A stretch of DNA of 64,000 nt, taken from assembly GCF_013030985.1 (NCBI RefSeq), contig NZ_WPYP01000004.1:248001-312000 (forward strand). Reading direction: 5' to 3'. A model generated the notes under the pieces. That model did no database searches and was not told the origin of the DNA. It saw nothing but the letters and a program-made list of their open reading frames with translations. The DNA is from Ruegeria arenilitoris. GTDB taxonomy: Bacteria; Pseudomonadota; Alphaproteobacteria; Rhodobacterales; Rhodobacteraceae. Made by a program: the position numbers and the translations under genes. Shown here piece after piece: positions 8,995-18,163 of this stretch; within the stretch, counting starts at the first letter, position 1, and every line of letters starts with the position of its first letter.

Positions 8995-9016
8995 CCGGGG
9001 CCGGTTACAGCCCCGG
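8995..9016 (-). other. GC-rich stem-loop between binding protein and channel genes
   Basis: A perfect 7-bp stem (CCGGGGC / GCCCCGG) with an 8-base loop sits in the 55-base gap after the binding-protein gene, with no T-tract. Such intercistronic hairpins often protect the binding-protein mRNA or damp readthrough, giving more binding protein than membrane subunits. That role here is inference. Confidence 0.45.
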
Positions 9017-9023
9017 ACAGGGC

Positions 9024-10511
9024 TTATTCGGACCAGCTGATCTGGGTCAGGTCGATCGCAGCCGTCGGTGCGTTCATCCAAAGGCCCTGCACTCCGGCTT
9101 TGGCGATCCCCAGCTTGGGCAGCTGGAACAGATAGCCGTTGACGTAATCGGTCGAAATCAGCCGCTGCATGTCGCCCAGCAGTTTCTTACGTTCCTCCGG
9201 GTCGGTGGTCGCGTTCAGCGTCTCCATCAGCGTCTGGGCGTCCAGGCTGTCATACTGGAAATAGTAGTCCGGGCGCGCATAGATTCCGATGTCCATCGGC
9301 TCGGTATGGCTGATGACGGTCAGGTCGTAATCCTTGCCCTTGAACACCGATTCCAGCCATTGCGCCCATTCCACGTTGATGATCTCGGCGGTGATGCCGA
9401 CCTCGGCCAGTTGTGCGGCGATGATTTCACCGCCGCGGCGAGCGTAAGAAGGCGGCGGCAGGTGCAATGTGGTTTTGAACCCCTCTTCATAGCCCGCATC
9501 AGCCAGCAGCTTGGCCGCTTTTTCCGGGTCATAGGCCGAATTTCCGGTCAGATCGACATAAGCCGGGTTGTGCGGTGCGAAATGGGTGCCAATTGGTGTG
9601 CCATATCCAAACATCGCCCCGTCAATAATGGCCTGTCGGTCGATGGCATGAGCCAATGCCTGGCGCACACGGATGTCATCAAACGGAGGCTTCTTGTTGT
9701 TGGTGGACAGGATCGTTTCACCCTCGGTCGAACCGACAAGCACCTGAAAGCGCGGATCGGCCTCGAACTGCGGCAGGTTCTCCGGCGCGGGGAAGTTGTC
9801 GAACACGTCCACATCCTCGGCCATCATGGCGGCGAAAGCGGCGGTCGGGTCCGAGATGAATTTGAACGTTGCAGCCTCCAACGCGGGCTGAGCCCCCCAA
9901 TAGTCCGGGTTTCGGATCAGCGTGATGCTGTCGCCCTGCACCCAGTTACCAAATGTATAGGCCCCGGTGCCGACGGGGTTGGTGGTGATGTTATCAATAC
10001 TGTCGGGGGACACGATCACCGCATCCCCCCAGGCCATGTTGAACAGGAAATTGCCGTCAGGTTCGGACAGGGTCACCTTGACGGTCAGCGGATCGACGAC
10101 CTCAACGCTTTCGATTCCGGCAAACAGCGCCTTTTGCGCGTTGGCGCTGTCTTCGGCGCTGGCGCGGTCGAGGCTGAACTTGACGTCCTCGGCATCCATC
10201 GTGGTGCCATCATGGAAAGTCACGCCGTCGTGCAACTTGAAAGTATAGACGGTGCCGTCCTCGGAAATCTCCCAGCTTTCGGCCAGCCCGGGCACGACCG
10301 AGCCATCGCCCATGAACCGGGTCAGCCCTTCGAAAATGTTGGTGTAAACCACCGAGTCGATCGCCTGCGCCGCAGCGCTGGTCGGGTCAAGATGCGGCGG
10401 CTCAAGCTGCATCGCGATGGTGATATCGGACTTGGCCAAAGCCCCGGTGGCAAAGACACTTGCCCCCAGCGCCAGGGCCGATGCAAAGGATTTCAACATC
10501 TGATTTGTCAT
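9024..10511 (-). CDS. Periplasmic peptide/opine-type solute-binding protein (SBP family 5)
   Basis: A 495-residue extracytoplasmic solute-binding protein with a Sec signal peptide (cleavage near ATGALA/KS, residue 26). Typical family-5 segments are DPTSAAAQAIDSVVYTNIFEGLTRF, GLAESWEISEDGTVYTFKLHDGVTFHDG and DAEDVKFSLDRA. Later come the C-terminal segments RQALAHAIDRQAIIDG and KGKDYDLTVISHTEPMDIGIYARPDYYF. It captures the substrate in the periplasm for the DppBC-like permeases. It is the first gene of the operon, with panB divergent 170 bases away. Substrate (peptide, opine, glutathione-like or other) cannot be set from sequence. Confidence 0.93.
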   Translation of the reverse strand: MTNQMLKSFASALALGASVFATGALAKSDITIAMQLEPPHLDPTSAAAQAIDSVVYTNIFEGLTRFMGDGSVVPGLAESWEISEDGTVYTFKLHDGVTFHDGTTMDAEDVKFSLDRASAEDSANAQKALFAGIESVEVVDPLTVKVTLSEPDGNFLFNMAWGDAVIVSPDSIDNITTNPVGTGAYTFGNWVQGDSITLIRNPDYWGAQPALEAATFKFISDPTAAFAAMMAEDVDVFDNFPAPENLPQFEADPRFQVLVGSTEGETILSTNNKKPPFDDIRVRQALAHAIDRQAIIDGAMFGYGTPIGTHFAPHNPAYVDLTGNSAYDPEKAAKLLADAGYEEGFKTTLHLPPPSYARRGGEIIAAQLAEVGITAEIINVEWAQWLESVFKGKDYDLTVISHTEPMDIGIYARPDYYFQYDSLDAQTLMETLNATTDPEERKKLLGDMQRLISTDYVNGYLFQLPKLGIAKAGVQGLWMNAPTAAIDLTQISWSE

Positions 10512-10681
10512 AAAAATCTCCCACCGTTCTTATGGCTGAACCCGCTGTTTTACGGACCTTTCTGCGAGTAATGTCCCTTTAAACCTCGGGTCAATCAAGG
10601 AAATGTTCGCGCAACCGGGGTTTCTATAACCTTGTTCAATCTGCTATGCCGCGCTGCAACATGAACACCGGAGGAGCGATC

Positions 10682-11521
10682 ATGAGCGCCACCGCCCATA
10701 AAAAAGCCCCCAATGCCGAGGACATCCGCGCCCGCAAAGGGGGCACGCCGCTGGTCTCTCTGACCGCTTACACGACCCCGATGGCGCGGTTGATGGATGC
10801 CCATTGCGACTTTGTTCTGGTGGGCGACAGCGTCGGCATGGTGCTGCACGGGATGGAATCGACGCTGGGCGTGACGATGGAGATGATGATCCTGCACGGA
10901 CAGGCCGTTTCGCGCGGGCTGAACAAGGCGATGATGGTCATCGACATGCCGTTTGCCAGCTATGAACATGACAAGGCCGGGGCGTTCCGCAATGCCGCCC
11001 GCCTGATGGCGGAAACCGGCGCCGGTGCGGTCAAGCTGGAAGGTGGGGTCGAGATGGCCGAGACCATCCGCTTTCTGGTCAAGCGCGGCATTCCGGTGAT
11101 GGCGCATATCGGCCTGACGCCCCAATCGATCAACACGCTGGGCGGCTACAAGGTGCAGGGCCGGGACGAACAGGCCGAGGCCGTGCTGGCCGACGCCCGA
11201 GCAGTGGCCGAGGCGGGCGCGTTTTCGGTGGTGCTCGAGAAGGTGCCGCAAGGTCTGGCCGACCGGATCACATCCGAGGTTGCGATTCCGACCATCGGCA
11301 TCGGGGCCTCGGTTGGATGTGACGGGCAGATTTTGGTGGTCGACGACATGGTGGGCTTTTTCACCGCTTTCAAACCGAAATTCGTCAAACGCTATGCTGA
11401 ACTGGGCCCACAGGCCGAAGCCGCCATCGCCGAGTACGCCGCCGAAGTGCGCGCCCGCGCCTTTCCGGCCGACGAACATGTGTTCGCGGATCAGGCGCCC
11501 TCCAAAGGACCCAAAACATGA
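10682..11521 (+). CDS. panB: 3-methyl-2-oxobutanoate hydroxymethyltransferase
   Basis: A 279-residue enzyme transferring a hydroxymethyl group from 5,10-methylene-tetrahydrofolate to alpha-ketoisovalerate, giving ketopantoate, the first committed step to pantothenate. Recognisable segments are [60 protein letters not shown] and IGIGAS, covering the metal and substrate sites. The ATG at 10682 follows GGAGGAGCGATC, so the 12-residue longer frame is rejected. It overlaps panC by four bases (ATGA), so the two are translated together. Confidence 0.96.
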   Translation: MSATAHKKAPNAEDIRARKGGTPLVSLTAYTTPMARLMDAHCDFVLVGDSVGMVLHGMESTLGVTMEMMILHGQAVSRGLNKAMMVIDMPFASYEHDKAGAFRNAARLMAETGAGAVKLEGGVEMAETIRFLVKRGIPVMAHIGLTPQSINTLGGYKVQGRDEQAEAVLADARAVAEAGAFSVVLEKVPQGLADRITSEVAIPTIGIGASVGCDGQILVVDDMVGFFTAFKPKFVKRYAELGPQAEAAIAEYAAEVRARAFPADEHVFADQAPSKGPKT

Positions 11522-12360
11522 CTGCCCCCATCCTGCGCCGCTTGGCCGACATGCGCGCGCTGACCACCGAATGGCACCGCAACGGTGAAACCATTGGCGT
11601 CGTCCCGACCATGGGCGCACTGCATCAGGGGCACCTGTCGCTGGTCGAGGCCGCAAAGGCAGGCACCGACCGGGTGATCGTGACCATCTTTGTGAATCCC
11701 AAACAGTTCAACAACCCCGAGGATCTGGCCAAATACCCGCGCACCGAAAACGAGGATGCGCAGAAACTGGCCCCCTACGGCGTCGATGCAATCTATGTCC
11801 CCGACCCCGAAGAGATTTATCCGCAGGGCTTTGCCACCAATGTGTCCGTCGCGGGCCTGACCGATGTGATGGAGGGCGAATTCCGCCCCGGTCATTTCGA
11901 CGGCGTCGCCACCGTGGTCGCCAAGCTGTTCCTGCAGACGCAGGCAGATCGAGCCTATTTCGGCGAAAAAGACTTCCAGCAACTGATGGTGGTCCGCCGC
12001 ATGGCGCGCGATCTGGACATTCCGATCGAGGTGATCGGCTGCCCCACGGTGCGCGAACCCTCGGGTCTGGCGATGTCGTCGCGCAACCTGCGCCTCTCAC
12101 CCGACGGGCTGGCAATTGCCGCCAACAAACACCGGATCATGCAAGGCGTGGCCCAGTCGCTGAACGCCGGGGCCGCGTTTGACGCGCTGGCCGCACAGGC
12201 CGAGACCGATCTGCTGGCCGCAGGGTTTGCGCAGGTCGAATATATCCACCTGCGCTGCGCCGAAACGCTGGAGCCTCTGACCCACGCCGACCGCCCCGCG
12301 CGGCTGTTTGCGGCGGCCTGGGCGGATGGCGTTCGTCTGATCGACAATATTCCCGTCTGA
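11518..12360 (+). CDS. panC: Pantoate-beta-alanine ligase
   Basis: A 280-residue nucleotidyltransferase-fold ligase joining pantoate and beta-alanine with ATP to give pantothenate. The ATP site is seen in [18 protein letters not shown] (HxGH) and the KMSK-like loop region [32 protein letters not shown] and [13 protein letters not shown] are also diagnostic. Translationally coupled to panB; the pair supplies coenzyme A precursors. panD and panE are not in the window. Confidence 0.96.
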   Translation: MTAPILRRLADMRALTTEWHRNGETIGVVPTMGALHQGHLSLVEAAKAGTDRVIVTIFVNPKQFNNPEDLAKYPRTENEDAQKLAPYGVDAIYVPDPEEIYPQGFATNVSVAGLTDVMEGEFRPGHFDGVATVVAKLFLQTQADRAYFGEKDFQQLMVVRRMARDLDIPIEVIGCPTVREPSGLAMSSRNLRLSPDGLAIAANKHRIMQGVAQSLNAGAAFDALAAQAETDLLAAGFAQVEYIHLRCAETLEPLTHADRPARLFAAAWADGVRLIDNIPV

Positions 12361-12427
12361 ACGCTCTGGTAGGATTGTCATTGTTTGCGCTAAAGTCCCG
12401 CAAAACCAAACGGGAGGGGCGCGGGGA

Positions 12428-13906
12428 ATGACCTATATTCTCGCCATTGATCAGGGCACCACATCATCGCGGGCCATTTTATTCGACGCAGACATGCAGC
12501 GCGCAGGCACTGCGCAGCATGAGTTCGCCCAGCATTTCCCGCAGGAAGGCTGGGTTGAACACGATGCCGAAGAAATCTGGGAAAGCGTGTTGCGCGTCTG
12601 CCGCGAGGTGATGGAGAGCACCGGCGTCACCCCCGACCAGATCGCGGGCATCGGCATCACCAACCAACGCGAAACCACCGTGGTCTGGGATCGCGCCACC
12701 GGAAAACCGATCCACAACGCCATCGTCTGGCAGGACCGCCGCACCGCCGAGATCTGCGCCCGCTACAAGCAGGCCGGATGCGAGGATGATGTGACCGCCC
12801 AGACCGGTCTGCTGCTGGACCCTTATTTCTCGGGCACCAAGGTAAAGTGGCTGCTGGACAATGTACCGGGCGCCCGCGACCGCGCCGAGGCCGGAGAGTT
12901 GATGTTCGGCACCATCGACTGTTTCCTGATCTGGCGTCTGACCGAGGGGCGCAGCCACGCCACCGACGCCACCAACGCCGCCCGCACCCTGCTGTTCGAC
13001 ATTCACAAGGGCGAATGGAGCCCGGAAATCTGCGATCTGCTGGATGTGCCGATGACCATGCTGCCCGAGGTCCACGATTGCGCATCTGATTTCGGAAATA
13101 CGACCCTAATAGGGGGCGATATCCCTATTTTGGGCGTGGCCGGGGATCAGCAGGCCGCCACCATCGGTCAGGCCTGTTTCCAGCCCGGCATGATGAAATC
13201 CACCTATGGCACCGGCTGTTTTGCCCTGCTGAACACCGGGGACCAGCCGGTTGAATCGAAAAACCGCCTGCTGACGACGATCGCCTATCAGTTGGACGGC
13301 AAGCGGACCTATGCGCTCGAAGGCTCGATCTTTGTTGCCGGGGCCGCCGTGCAATGGCTGCGCGACGCGCTGAAGATCATCGAAACCGCCCCCGAAAGCG
13401 GAGAGCTGGCGCAACAGGCCGATCCGAATCAGCACGTTGTTCTGGTACCTGCCTTCACCGGCCTCGGCGCACCCTATTGGAAACCCGACTGCCGCGGTGC
13501 GGTGTTTGGTCTGACCCGCAACTCGGGCCGCGCGGAATTCGCCAAGGCCACGTTGGAAAGCATCGCCTATCAAACCCGCGATCTGTGGCACGCCATGCAG
13601 GGCGACTGGGGGGCCGAGACGGACGTGACCCTGCGTGTGGACGGAGGTGCCAGCGCCTCGGACTGGGCCATGCAGGGGCTGTCGGACTACTTGGGCGCCG
13701 AAGTGGACCGTCCCGTCATGCAGGAAACCACCGCCCTTGGCGCGGCCTGGCTGGCGGGGATGCGGGCGGGCATTTACCCGGATCAGCAGGGGTTTGCCGA
13801 AACCTGGGCGCTGGATCGCCGGTTCGAGCCGGAACTGTCCGCCGAGGAACGCGACGCCGCCTATGACCGCTGGAGTCGCGCCGTGTCAGCTGCGATGGCG
13901 TTCTGA
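12428..13906 (+). CDS. glpK: Glycerol kinase
   Basis: A 492-residue FGGY-family kinase making sn-glycerol-3-phosphate from glycerol and ATP in the cytoplasm. Family segments include [15 protein letters not shown] at the N-terminus, [68 protein letters not shown] and [14 protein letters not shown]. Length is normal. It stands alone: no glpF, glpD or glpR neighbours are visible, so it is separated from a glp operon. It is convergent with smpB across a strong hairpin. Confidence 0.95.
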   Translation: MTYILAIDQGTTSSRAILFDADMQRAGTAQHEFAQHFPQEGWVEHDAEEIWESVLRVCREVMESTGVTPDQIAGIGITNQRETTVVWDRATGKPIHNAIVWQDRRTAEICARYKQAGCEDDVTAQTGLLLDPYFSGTKVKWLLDNVPGARDRAEAGELMFGTIDCFLIWRLTEGRSHATDATNAARTLLFDIHKGEWSPEICDLLDVPMTMLPEVHDCASDFGNTTLIGGDIPILGVAGDQQAATIGQACFQPGMMKSTYGTGCFALLNTGDQPVESKNRLLTTIAYQLDGKRTYALEGSIFVAGAAVQWLRDALKIIETAPESGELAQQADPNQHVVLVPAFTGLGAPYWKPDCRGAVFGLTRNSGRAEFAKATLESIAYQTRDLWHAMQGDWGAETDVTLRVDGGASASDWAMQGLSDYLGAEVDRPVMQETTALGAAWLAGMRAGIYPDQQGFAETWALDRRFEPELSAEERDAAYDRWSRAVSAAMAF

Positions 13907-13912
13907 AACCGG

Positions 13913-13936
13913 TGAAGGATCAGCTGTGATCCTTCA
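13913..13936. terminator. Perfect hairpin at the glpK/smpB convergence
   Basis: A perfect 10-bp stem (TGAAGGATCA / TGATCCTTCA) with a GCTG loop starts seven bases after the glpK stop and contains the smpB stop codon and its last codons. Its symmetry and placement suggest a bidirectional terminator. The following T-tracts are poor, so strength is uncertain. Confidence 0.5.
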
Positions 13937-14402
13937 TCAGCCGCTGTTTCTGACGTGACCAGTCGCGTTTGGCCTGAGTCTCACGCTTGTCGTGCAGCTT
14001 TTTACCCTTGGCGATGCCGATCTTCAGCTTTGCCCGACCCTTGTGATTGAAGTACAGAACCAGCGGCACCAGCGTCATGCCCTTGCGCTGGGTCGCGTTC
14101 CACAGGTTGGCCAGTTCCTTGCGCGACACCAGCAGCTTGCGGCGACGGCGTTCTTCATGCTTGAACACCTTCGCCTGCTCATACGGGGCGATATAGCTGT
14201 TGATCAGCCACAGCTCTCCGTCATCGACCGAGGCATAGCTTTCGGCGATGTTCGACCCGCCCGCACGCAGGGATTTGACCTCGGATCCCTCCAGCACGAT
14301 ACCGCACTCGATATCGTCCTCGATCGCGTAATCGAAGCGCGCACGCCGGTTTTCGGCGATGACTTTGTAATTCGGGTCTGAGTTCTGCTTTTGCTTGGCC
14401 AT
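13920..14402 (-). CDS. smpB: SsrA-binding protein SmpB
   Basis: A 160-residue tmRNA-binding protein needed for trans-translation rescue of stalled ribosomes. The product begins [25 protein letters not shown] and shows the oligonucleotide-binding segments [37 protein letters not shown] and [13 protein letters not shown]. The basic C-terminal tail is [29 protein letters not shown]. The ATG at 14402 is chosen because the longer frame adds non-family residues that run into idi. The tmRNA gene itself is not in the window. Confidence 0.95.
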   Translation of the reverse strand: MAKQKQNSDPNYKVIAENRRARFDYAIEDDIECGIVLEGSEVKSLRAGGSNIAESYASVDDGELWLINSYIAPYEQAKVFKHEERRRRKLLVSRKELANLWNATQRKGMTLVPLVLYFNHKGRAKLKIGIAKGKKLHDKRETQAKRDWSRQKQRLMKDHS

Positions 14403-14449
14403 GACGCGTTGATTTAGGCGGCTTGGGCGGCCCTTGCAAGCCGTTGCCG

Positions 14450-14992
14450 TCAGGTCTTGGCCGAGATGATCAGATCGGGACCGAAAATCGTGTCGGCATG
14501 GTTGTGCAAATAGATCTTCAGCCACGGCGTAAACCGCGTCGGATGACGCTGCACTTCGGCCAGCAGATCGTGGTAGTCGATCCAGCGGATATCCATCACT
14601 TCGTCCGGATTAGGCTCGATTTCCAGCGGGCCACGCACATGGGCAAGGAAGACATCGACCACCTCATGCTCGACCATGTTGTTGCCGACATCGGCGTGAT
14701 ATTCCAGCCGGTGACGGTATTCGGGATACAGGCCCGTGATCCCCAGTTCCTCACTCAAGCGACGCACGGCGCATTCCGAGGGCGTCTCACCCCAATCGGG
14801 ATGGGTGCAGCAGGTATTCGCCCACAGGCCCGGCGTGTGGTATTTGCCCATCGCCCGGCGCTGCAACAGAATCTCGGTGCCGCGGACGACAAAGACGGAC
14901 ACAGCCTTGTGTCTGAGGCCCTTTTCATGCGCCTCAAGCTTGTCCACGGGGGTCAATTCGCCATCAACCCAGGCCGGGATCATGATTCCCAT
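14450..14992 (-). CDS. idi: Isopentenyl-diphosphate delta-isomerase, type 1
   Basis: A 180-residue Nudix-fold isomerase interconverting isopentenyl and dimethylallyl diphosphate for isoprenoids (quinones, carotenoids). The catalytic cysteine lies in [14 protein letters not shown] and the Nudix-like helix is [27 protein letters not shown] and [11 protein letters not shown] also fit type 1 enzymes. An alternative ATG three codons in (MIPAWVDG) is possible. It lies upstream of smpB on the same strand with a 47-base gap. Confidence 0.93.
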   Translation of the reverse strand: MGIMIPAWVDGELTPVDKLEAHEKGLRHKAVSVFVVRGTEILLQRRAMGKYHTPGLWANTCCTHPDWGETPSECAVRRLSEELGITGLYPEYRHRLEYHADVGNNMVEHEVVDVFLAHVRGPLEIEPNPDEVMDIRWIDYHDLLAEVQRHPTRFTPWLKIYLHNHADTIFGPDLIISAKT

Positions 14993-15144
14993 CTGTCGTC
15001 TCCTGCTGCCGATCTGCCTGAAGGGCCAAACGTTCGAAAGTGACTAAGGCCGGATCGGCTTGGCTTTGCGCAATCATGCGGGCAAGGCATGACGGTTCGC
15101 GCAAACCCAAGGTGGCGCTGATCTATCCTGTGATCAAGCGCACG

Positions 15145-15170
15145 AAAGGCCGCAGGGGCTGCGGCCTTTT
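15145..15170 (-). terminator. Rho-independent type hairpin downstream of cytochrome c2
   Basis: An 11-bp perfect stem (AAAGGCCGCAG / CTGCGGCCTTT) with a GGG loop lies 31 bases past the cytochrome c stop in the minus direction. The T-tract is short on the minus strand, though the stem itself ends in TTT. It most likely ends the cytochrome transcript before idi. Confidence 0.6.
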
Positions 15171-15200
15171 GTAACCTTAAGCGATGCGGTGCGTCAGGCG

Positions 15201-15614
15201 TTATTCGCCTGAAACACTGACGATATAGGCATAGACGTCTTCGCCGCCCTTCTTCAGCTTGAAGGTCATCTTGGACTTGGCACCAGTGTCATCCAGATAG
15301 GTTTTCAGGAATGTCTTGGGGTCCTGGGCATATTCGACAAAGGTGGCTTCATCCCAGACCAGACCGTTTTCACCGGCTGCAACGATGCTGTCACCGTATT
15401 TGAAGCCTTCGACGGTGCCTGCGGTACGGCCTGCGATGCCGTAAAGGTTCGGACCAGTCTTGCCGCCTTTGACGATTGCCTCGCCATCGGGGGTAGCGAT
15501 TTGGTGACAGGACTTGCATTTGTTGAAGGTTTTCTTGCCGGCTTCGGCGTCACCTTCAGCATATACGGGTACGGCCAGCAGGCCGACGATTGCGGTAGCG
15601 AGGATGCGATTCAT
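15201..15614 (-). CDS. cycA: Soluble periplasmic cytochrome c2
   Basis: A 137-residue class I c-type cytochrome. A signal peptide (about 1-19, ending VPVYA) directs it to the periplasm. Heme attachment is C33-K-S-C36-H37 and the distal ligand is probably Met116 in KSKMTFKL. TGPNLYGIAGRTAG follows the heme site as in bacterial cytochromes c2. It would carry electrons from the bc1 complex to a cytochrome oxidase or reaction centre. The gene is monocistronic, with a terminator after it. The symbol follows the Rhodobacter usage; close paralogues such as c550 are not excluded. Confidence 0.85.
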   Translation of the reverse strand: MNRILATAIVGLLAVPVYAEGDAEAGKKTFNKCKSCHQIATPDGEAIVKGGKTGPNLYGIAGRTAGTVEGFKYGDSIVAAGENGLVWDEATFVEYAQDPKTFLKTYLDDTGAKSKMTFKLKKGGEDVYAYIVSVSGE

Positions 15615-15702
15615 AGCTTTTGCTCCGATACAAATTGGCTGCGCCGAATGGACCTTCGGCGCGGAAAAGAGTCAACGCGCAGATTGCCGCGCGAGAGCAC
15701 TG

Positions 15703-15723
15703 TGCCACTGCGGCATAGTGGCA
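15703..15723. repeat. Short perfect inverted repeat before cytochrome c2 gene
   Basis: TGCCACT and AGTGGCA form a 7-bp inverted repeat with a 7-base spacer, just past the peptidase stop and about 90 bases upstream of the cytochrome start. It could be a weak terminator for the peptidase or an operator for the cytochrome gene. I cannot choose between these. Confidence 0.35.
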
Positions 15724-15727
15724 GTCC

Positions 15728-16744
15728 TTAACTTATGTCATGTGGCGCGGACCAACACGGCAAAATATCGCCCACCTCCGGGGTCGCCAGGTAGATCGCC
15801 CGCGCGATGGCCCGCGCAAGGCAGACCGAGGCCGCATGGCCGATCAGCCCCAACTCCGTTTCAGCCGCGACCGGGCGCGCACCGGTGCTGACCCCGAACA
15901 CCAGATCGCCGTCACCCGGCGTGTGGGCAGGCAGGATCGCCCGGGCAATACCATCATGCGCAGCCACCGCCAGCCGCTGGCATTGTGGTTTCGACAGCGC
16001 AGCATCGGTGGCAACGATGGCAATGGTGGTGTTGCCCTTGTCCGGTTCGGCCAGCCCCATGGCCTGAGCCTTGAGGCTGGGTGCGGGTGCACCCAACCCG
16101 GCACAGGAATCGGGTCCTAGTCCGCCGAATTCCCCGTCATATTCGAAAGGCGCAGCCCAGAAATGACGATCTCCGGGCGAGGTGACGCTGCCCAGCGGGT
16201 TGGCGGCAACCAACGCGCCAACGGTGATCCCGTTGTCCAGCACCAGCGACGCAGAGCCCAGCCCACCCTTGTGTCGGGAGGTCAGTGCCCCGGTGCCCGC
16301 GCCCGCTGTGCCCAGCGCGAAATCTTCACCTGCGCTGTCAAACGCGGCCCGACCCAGGGCGCGATACGGGTTTTGGTCCCAATCCTTATTGCCGCCATTC
16401 AGCAGATCGAACAGGATCGCTCCGGGCACAATTGGCACCACGGTGTCGCCGACCGGATAGCCCCGGCCTTGCGCGCGCAAAGCATCCGACACGCCCGAGC
16501 AGGCATCCAACCCAAAGGCCGACCCGCCGGACAAGGTTATCGCGTCCACTTTCGAGACGGATTTGTCCGGCGCCAGCAGATCGGTTTCCCGCGTCCCCGG
16601 TGCGCCACCCATGACATGGACCGAGGCTGTGAACGCCTGATCCGCCGTCAGGACGGTGGTGCCGGATTTCAACGCTACGTCCTGCGCATTGCCGACCCGC
16701 AGGCCGGGAACATCGGTGATCAGGTTCCGGGGACCGGGGGTCAT
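15728..16744 (-). CDS. P1 family (DmpA/NylC-type) N-terminal nucleophile peptidase
   Basis: A 338-residue protein of the P1/S58 family, whose members self-cleave to expose a nucleophilic Thr or Ser and then act as aminopeptidases or amide hydrolases. The start LITDVPGLRVGNA is the family hallmark, LSGGSAFGLDACSGV is the oxyanion region, and the cleavage site is Asn238-Thr239-Thr240 in KGNTTIAIVATDAAL. No signal peptide is seen, so it is probably cytoplasmic. It is nine bases downstream of an SDR on the same strand and probably co-transcribed; the substrate is unknown. Confidence 0.87.
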   Translation of the reverse strand: MTPGPRNLITDVPGLRVGNAQDVALKSGTTVLTADQAFTASVHVMGGAPGTRETDLLAPDKSVSKVDAITLSGGSAFGLDACSGVSDALRAQGRGYPVGDTVVPIVPGAILFDLLNGGNKDWDQNPYRALGRAAFDSAGEDFALGTAGAGTGALTSRHKGGLGSASLVLDNGITVGALVAANPLGSVTSPGDRHFWAAPFEYDGEFGGLGPDSCAGLGAPAPSLKAQAMGLAEPDKGNTTIAIVATDAALSKPQCQRLAVAAHDGIARAILPAHTPGDGDLVFGVSTGARPVAAETELGLIGHAASVCLARAIARAIYLATPEVGDILPCWSAPHDIS

Positions 16745-16753
16745 AGATGCACC

Positions 16754-17500
16754 TCAGATACAGCGGCCACCGTCGACCTCCAAGGCTGCGCCGGTAATCA
16801 TGCTGGCCTCGTCCGAGCACAGGAAACAGGCCGCGTTGGCCATGTCTTCGGGGGTCGAGAATCGGCCCAGAGGGATGGTCGACAGAAACTTGGCACGCAT
16901 TTCGGGGGTGTCTTCACCCATGAAGGATTTCAACAGCGGCGTTTCCCCGGCCACCGGGCAGATCGCGTTCACCCGCACGCCAGACGGGGCCAGTTCCACC
17001 GCCATGGTCTTGGTTGCGGTGATCATCCAGCCCTTGGAGGCGTTGTACCAGTTCAGGTTGGGGCGCGGCGACAGGCCCGCAGTTGAGGCGACATTCAGGA
17101 TCGCCCCAGCCCCCCGCGCCTTCATCGCGGGTACAAAAGCACGCGCCGTGAGATAGACAGCCTTCATGTTCACGTTGAAGACACGGTCGAAGTCGTCCTC
17201 GGTGACATCCTCAAGCGGTGTAGGCATATGGGTGACGCCGGCATTGTTCACCAGAATGTCCAGATGTCCGAACCGGTCCCGCACGATATCCGCCATCGCC
17301 TGAACCGAGGCTGCATCCGCCACGTCCACAATCTGGGCAATCGCGTTGGGTCCCAGTTGCTTGGCCTGAACCTCGGCCGCGTCGCCATTGACATCGGCAA
17401 TCATCACACGCGCGCCTTCGGACAGGAATTTCTGCGCGATCCCGGCACCAAAGCCCGACGCGCCACCGGTGACGATTGCGGTTTTTCCCTCTAACCTCAT
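16754..17500 (-). CDS. Short-chain dehydrogenase/reductase
   Basis: A 248-residue classical SDR. The NAD(P)-binding motif TGGASGFGAG is near residue 11, NNAG near 88, and the catalytic Ser-Tyr-Lys is visible as NVASTAG and WYNASKG. An acidic residue after beta2 (IADVNGD) favours NAD(H). The C-terminus TGAALEVDGGRCI is typical. Resemblance is to the 3-oxoacyl-ACP / glucose dehydrogenase branch, but the substrate cannot be set. It lies immediately upstream of the P1 peptidase gene. Confidence 0.88.
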   Translation of the reverse strand: MRLEGKTAIVTGGASGFGAGIAQKFLSEGARVMIADVNGDAAEVQAKQLGPNAIAQIVDVADAASVQAMADIVRDRFGHLDILVNNAGVTHMPTPLEDVTEDDFDRVFNVNMKAVYLTARAFVPAMKARGAGAILNVASTAGLSPRPNLNWYNASKGWMITATKTMAVELAPSGVRVNAICPVAGETPLLKSFMGEDTPEMRAKFLSTIPLGRFSTPEDMANAACFLCSDEASMITGAALEVDGGRCI

Positions 17501-17554
17501 GATCTTGCTCTCCCTTGCGGGATCAGACTAGCAAGGCGCGGCGAAACTACCAGA

Positions 17555-17974
17555 TCAATCTTCCGCGATCTTGCCGCGCAGTGCTTTCACGTCCGAGCGC
17601 GCCTTTTTCGCCGCCAGCCGCCGCTTGACCGAGCCATAGGTGGGTTTGGTGGCAATCCGCCGCTTGGGTTTGACCAGCGCGCGGGCGATCAGCTCGGCCA
17701 GACGGGCGCGCGCAATCTCGCGGTTGCGGGCCTGACTGCGGGTTTCCTCGCACTGGATGATAATCGCGCCATCCTTGGTCCAGCGCCGCCCGGCCAGCCG
17801 TTTCAGCCGGTTCTTGACCGGGTCCGGCAACGACGGTGAGCGCGCGGCCTCGAACCGCAGCTCAACCGCGGTCGAGACCTTGTTCACGTTCTGCCCGCCG
17901 GGACCGGAGGAGCGGACAAAGCTCTCGGTCATTTCCCAGTCTTGCAGGGCGATATCGTCGGTGATGCGCAACAT
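17555..17974 (-). CDS. arfB: Alternative ribosome-rescue factor B (GGQ peptidyl-tRNA hydrolase)
   Basis: A 139-residue class-I-release-factor-like hydrolase that frees peptides from ribosomes stalled without a stop codon. The GGQ motif is at residues 26-28 (SSGPGGQNVNKVSTAVELRF). The C-terminal tail is strongly basic (KPKRRIATKPTYGSVKRRL ... KKARS), as needed to enter the empty mRNA channel. The ATG at 17974 (MLRITDDIAL) is chosen over an 11-codon longer frame. With smpB 3.5 kb away, two ribosome-rescue genes lie in this window. Confidence 0.93.
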   Translation of the reverse strand: MLRITDDIALQDWEMTESFVRSSGPGGQNVNKVSTAVELRFEAARSPSLPDPVKNRLKRLAGRRWTKDGAIIIQCEETRSQARNREIARARLAELIARALVKPKRRIATKPTYGSVKRRLAAKKARSDVKALRGKIAED

Positions 17975-18005
17975 GGGGTGGACCTTATCCGGCACGGGCA
18001 GAAAC

Positions 18006-18035
18006 AAAAAGGGCCGCCCCGGCGGGACGGCCCTT
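18006..18035 (-). terminator. Rho-independent terminator of the micro-ORF unit
   Basis: Read on the minus strand, an 8-bp GC stem (AAGGGCCG / CGGCCCTT) with further inner pairing is followed by TTTTTGTTT. This is a textbook intrinsic terminator. It lies about 70 bases after the 18-codon frame and 31 bases before the arfB start, so it isolates arfB from upstream transcription. Confidence 0.7.
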
Positions 18036-18078
18036 CGAAAGTATAAGGAGGTCGGGTCGGTTAGATCAATCGACCAGC

Positions 18079-18094
18079 CGGAGCGACTGCTCCG
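18079..18094 (-). ncRNA. Hairpin in the 3' part of a possible structured small RNA
   Basis: A perfect 6-bp stem (CGGAGC / GCTCCG) with a 4-base loop lies just after the stop of the 18-codon frame. A second potential stem (GGTCG...CGACC) and the segment ACCTCCTT (18045-18052, minus strand) follow before the terminator. Together they suggest a structured transcript from about 18200 down to 18006. No known RNA family is recognised. Confidence 0.35.
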
Positions 18095-18106
18095 CCAAGG
18101 GCTGCC

Positions 18107-18163
18107 CTAACGGGCGATCCCCCCGGTTGTTCCAACACCTCTCTCCAATCTCTTTCTCGACAC
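18107..18163 (-). CDS. 18-codon reading frame with a perfect extended Shine-Dalgarno
   Basis: A GTG at 18163 opens an 18-residue basic peptide (VSRKRLERGVGTTGGIAR) ending in TAG. It is preceded by AAAGGAGGTGATCCA (18164-18178), a full-length complement of the 16S rRNA tail, with 7 bases between GGAGG and the start, the strongest ribosome-binding site noticed in the window. The codons include three AGA, rare in such GC-rich genes. ACCTCCTT downstream (18045-18052) could pair with eight bases of the ribosome-binding site. It could be a leader peptide, a small protein, or chance. I do not recognise the peptide. Confidence 0.4.
   Translation of the reverse strand: MSRKRLERGVGTTGGIAR

Noticed and set aside
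8817-10571. A 584-codon frame on the plus strand opposite the binding-protein gene
   Set aside because: It is antisense to a clear SBP family 5 protein, is rich in Arg, Gly and His, and shows no family motif; long antisense frames are expected in GC-rich DNA.
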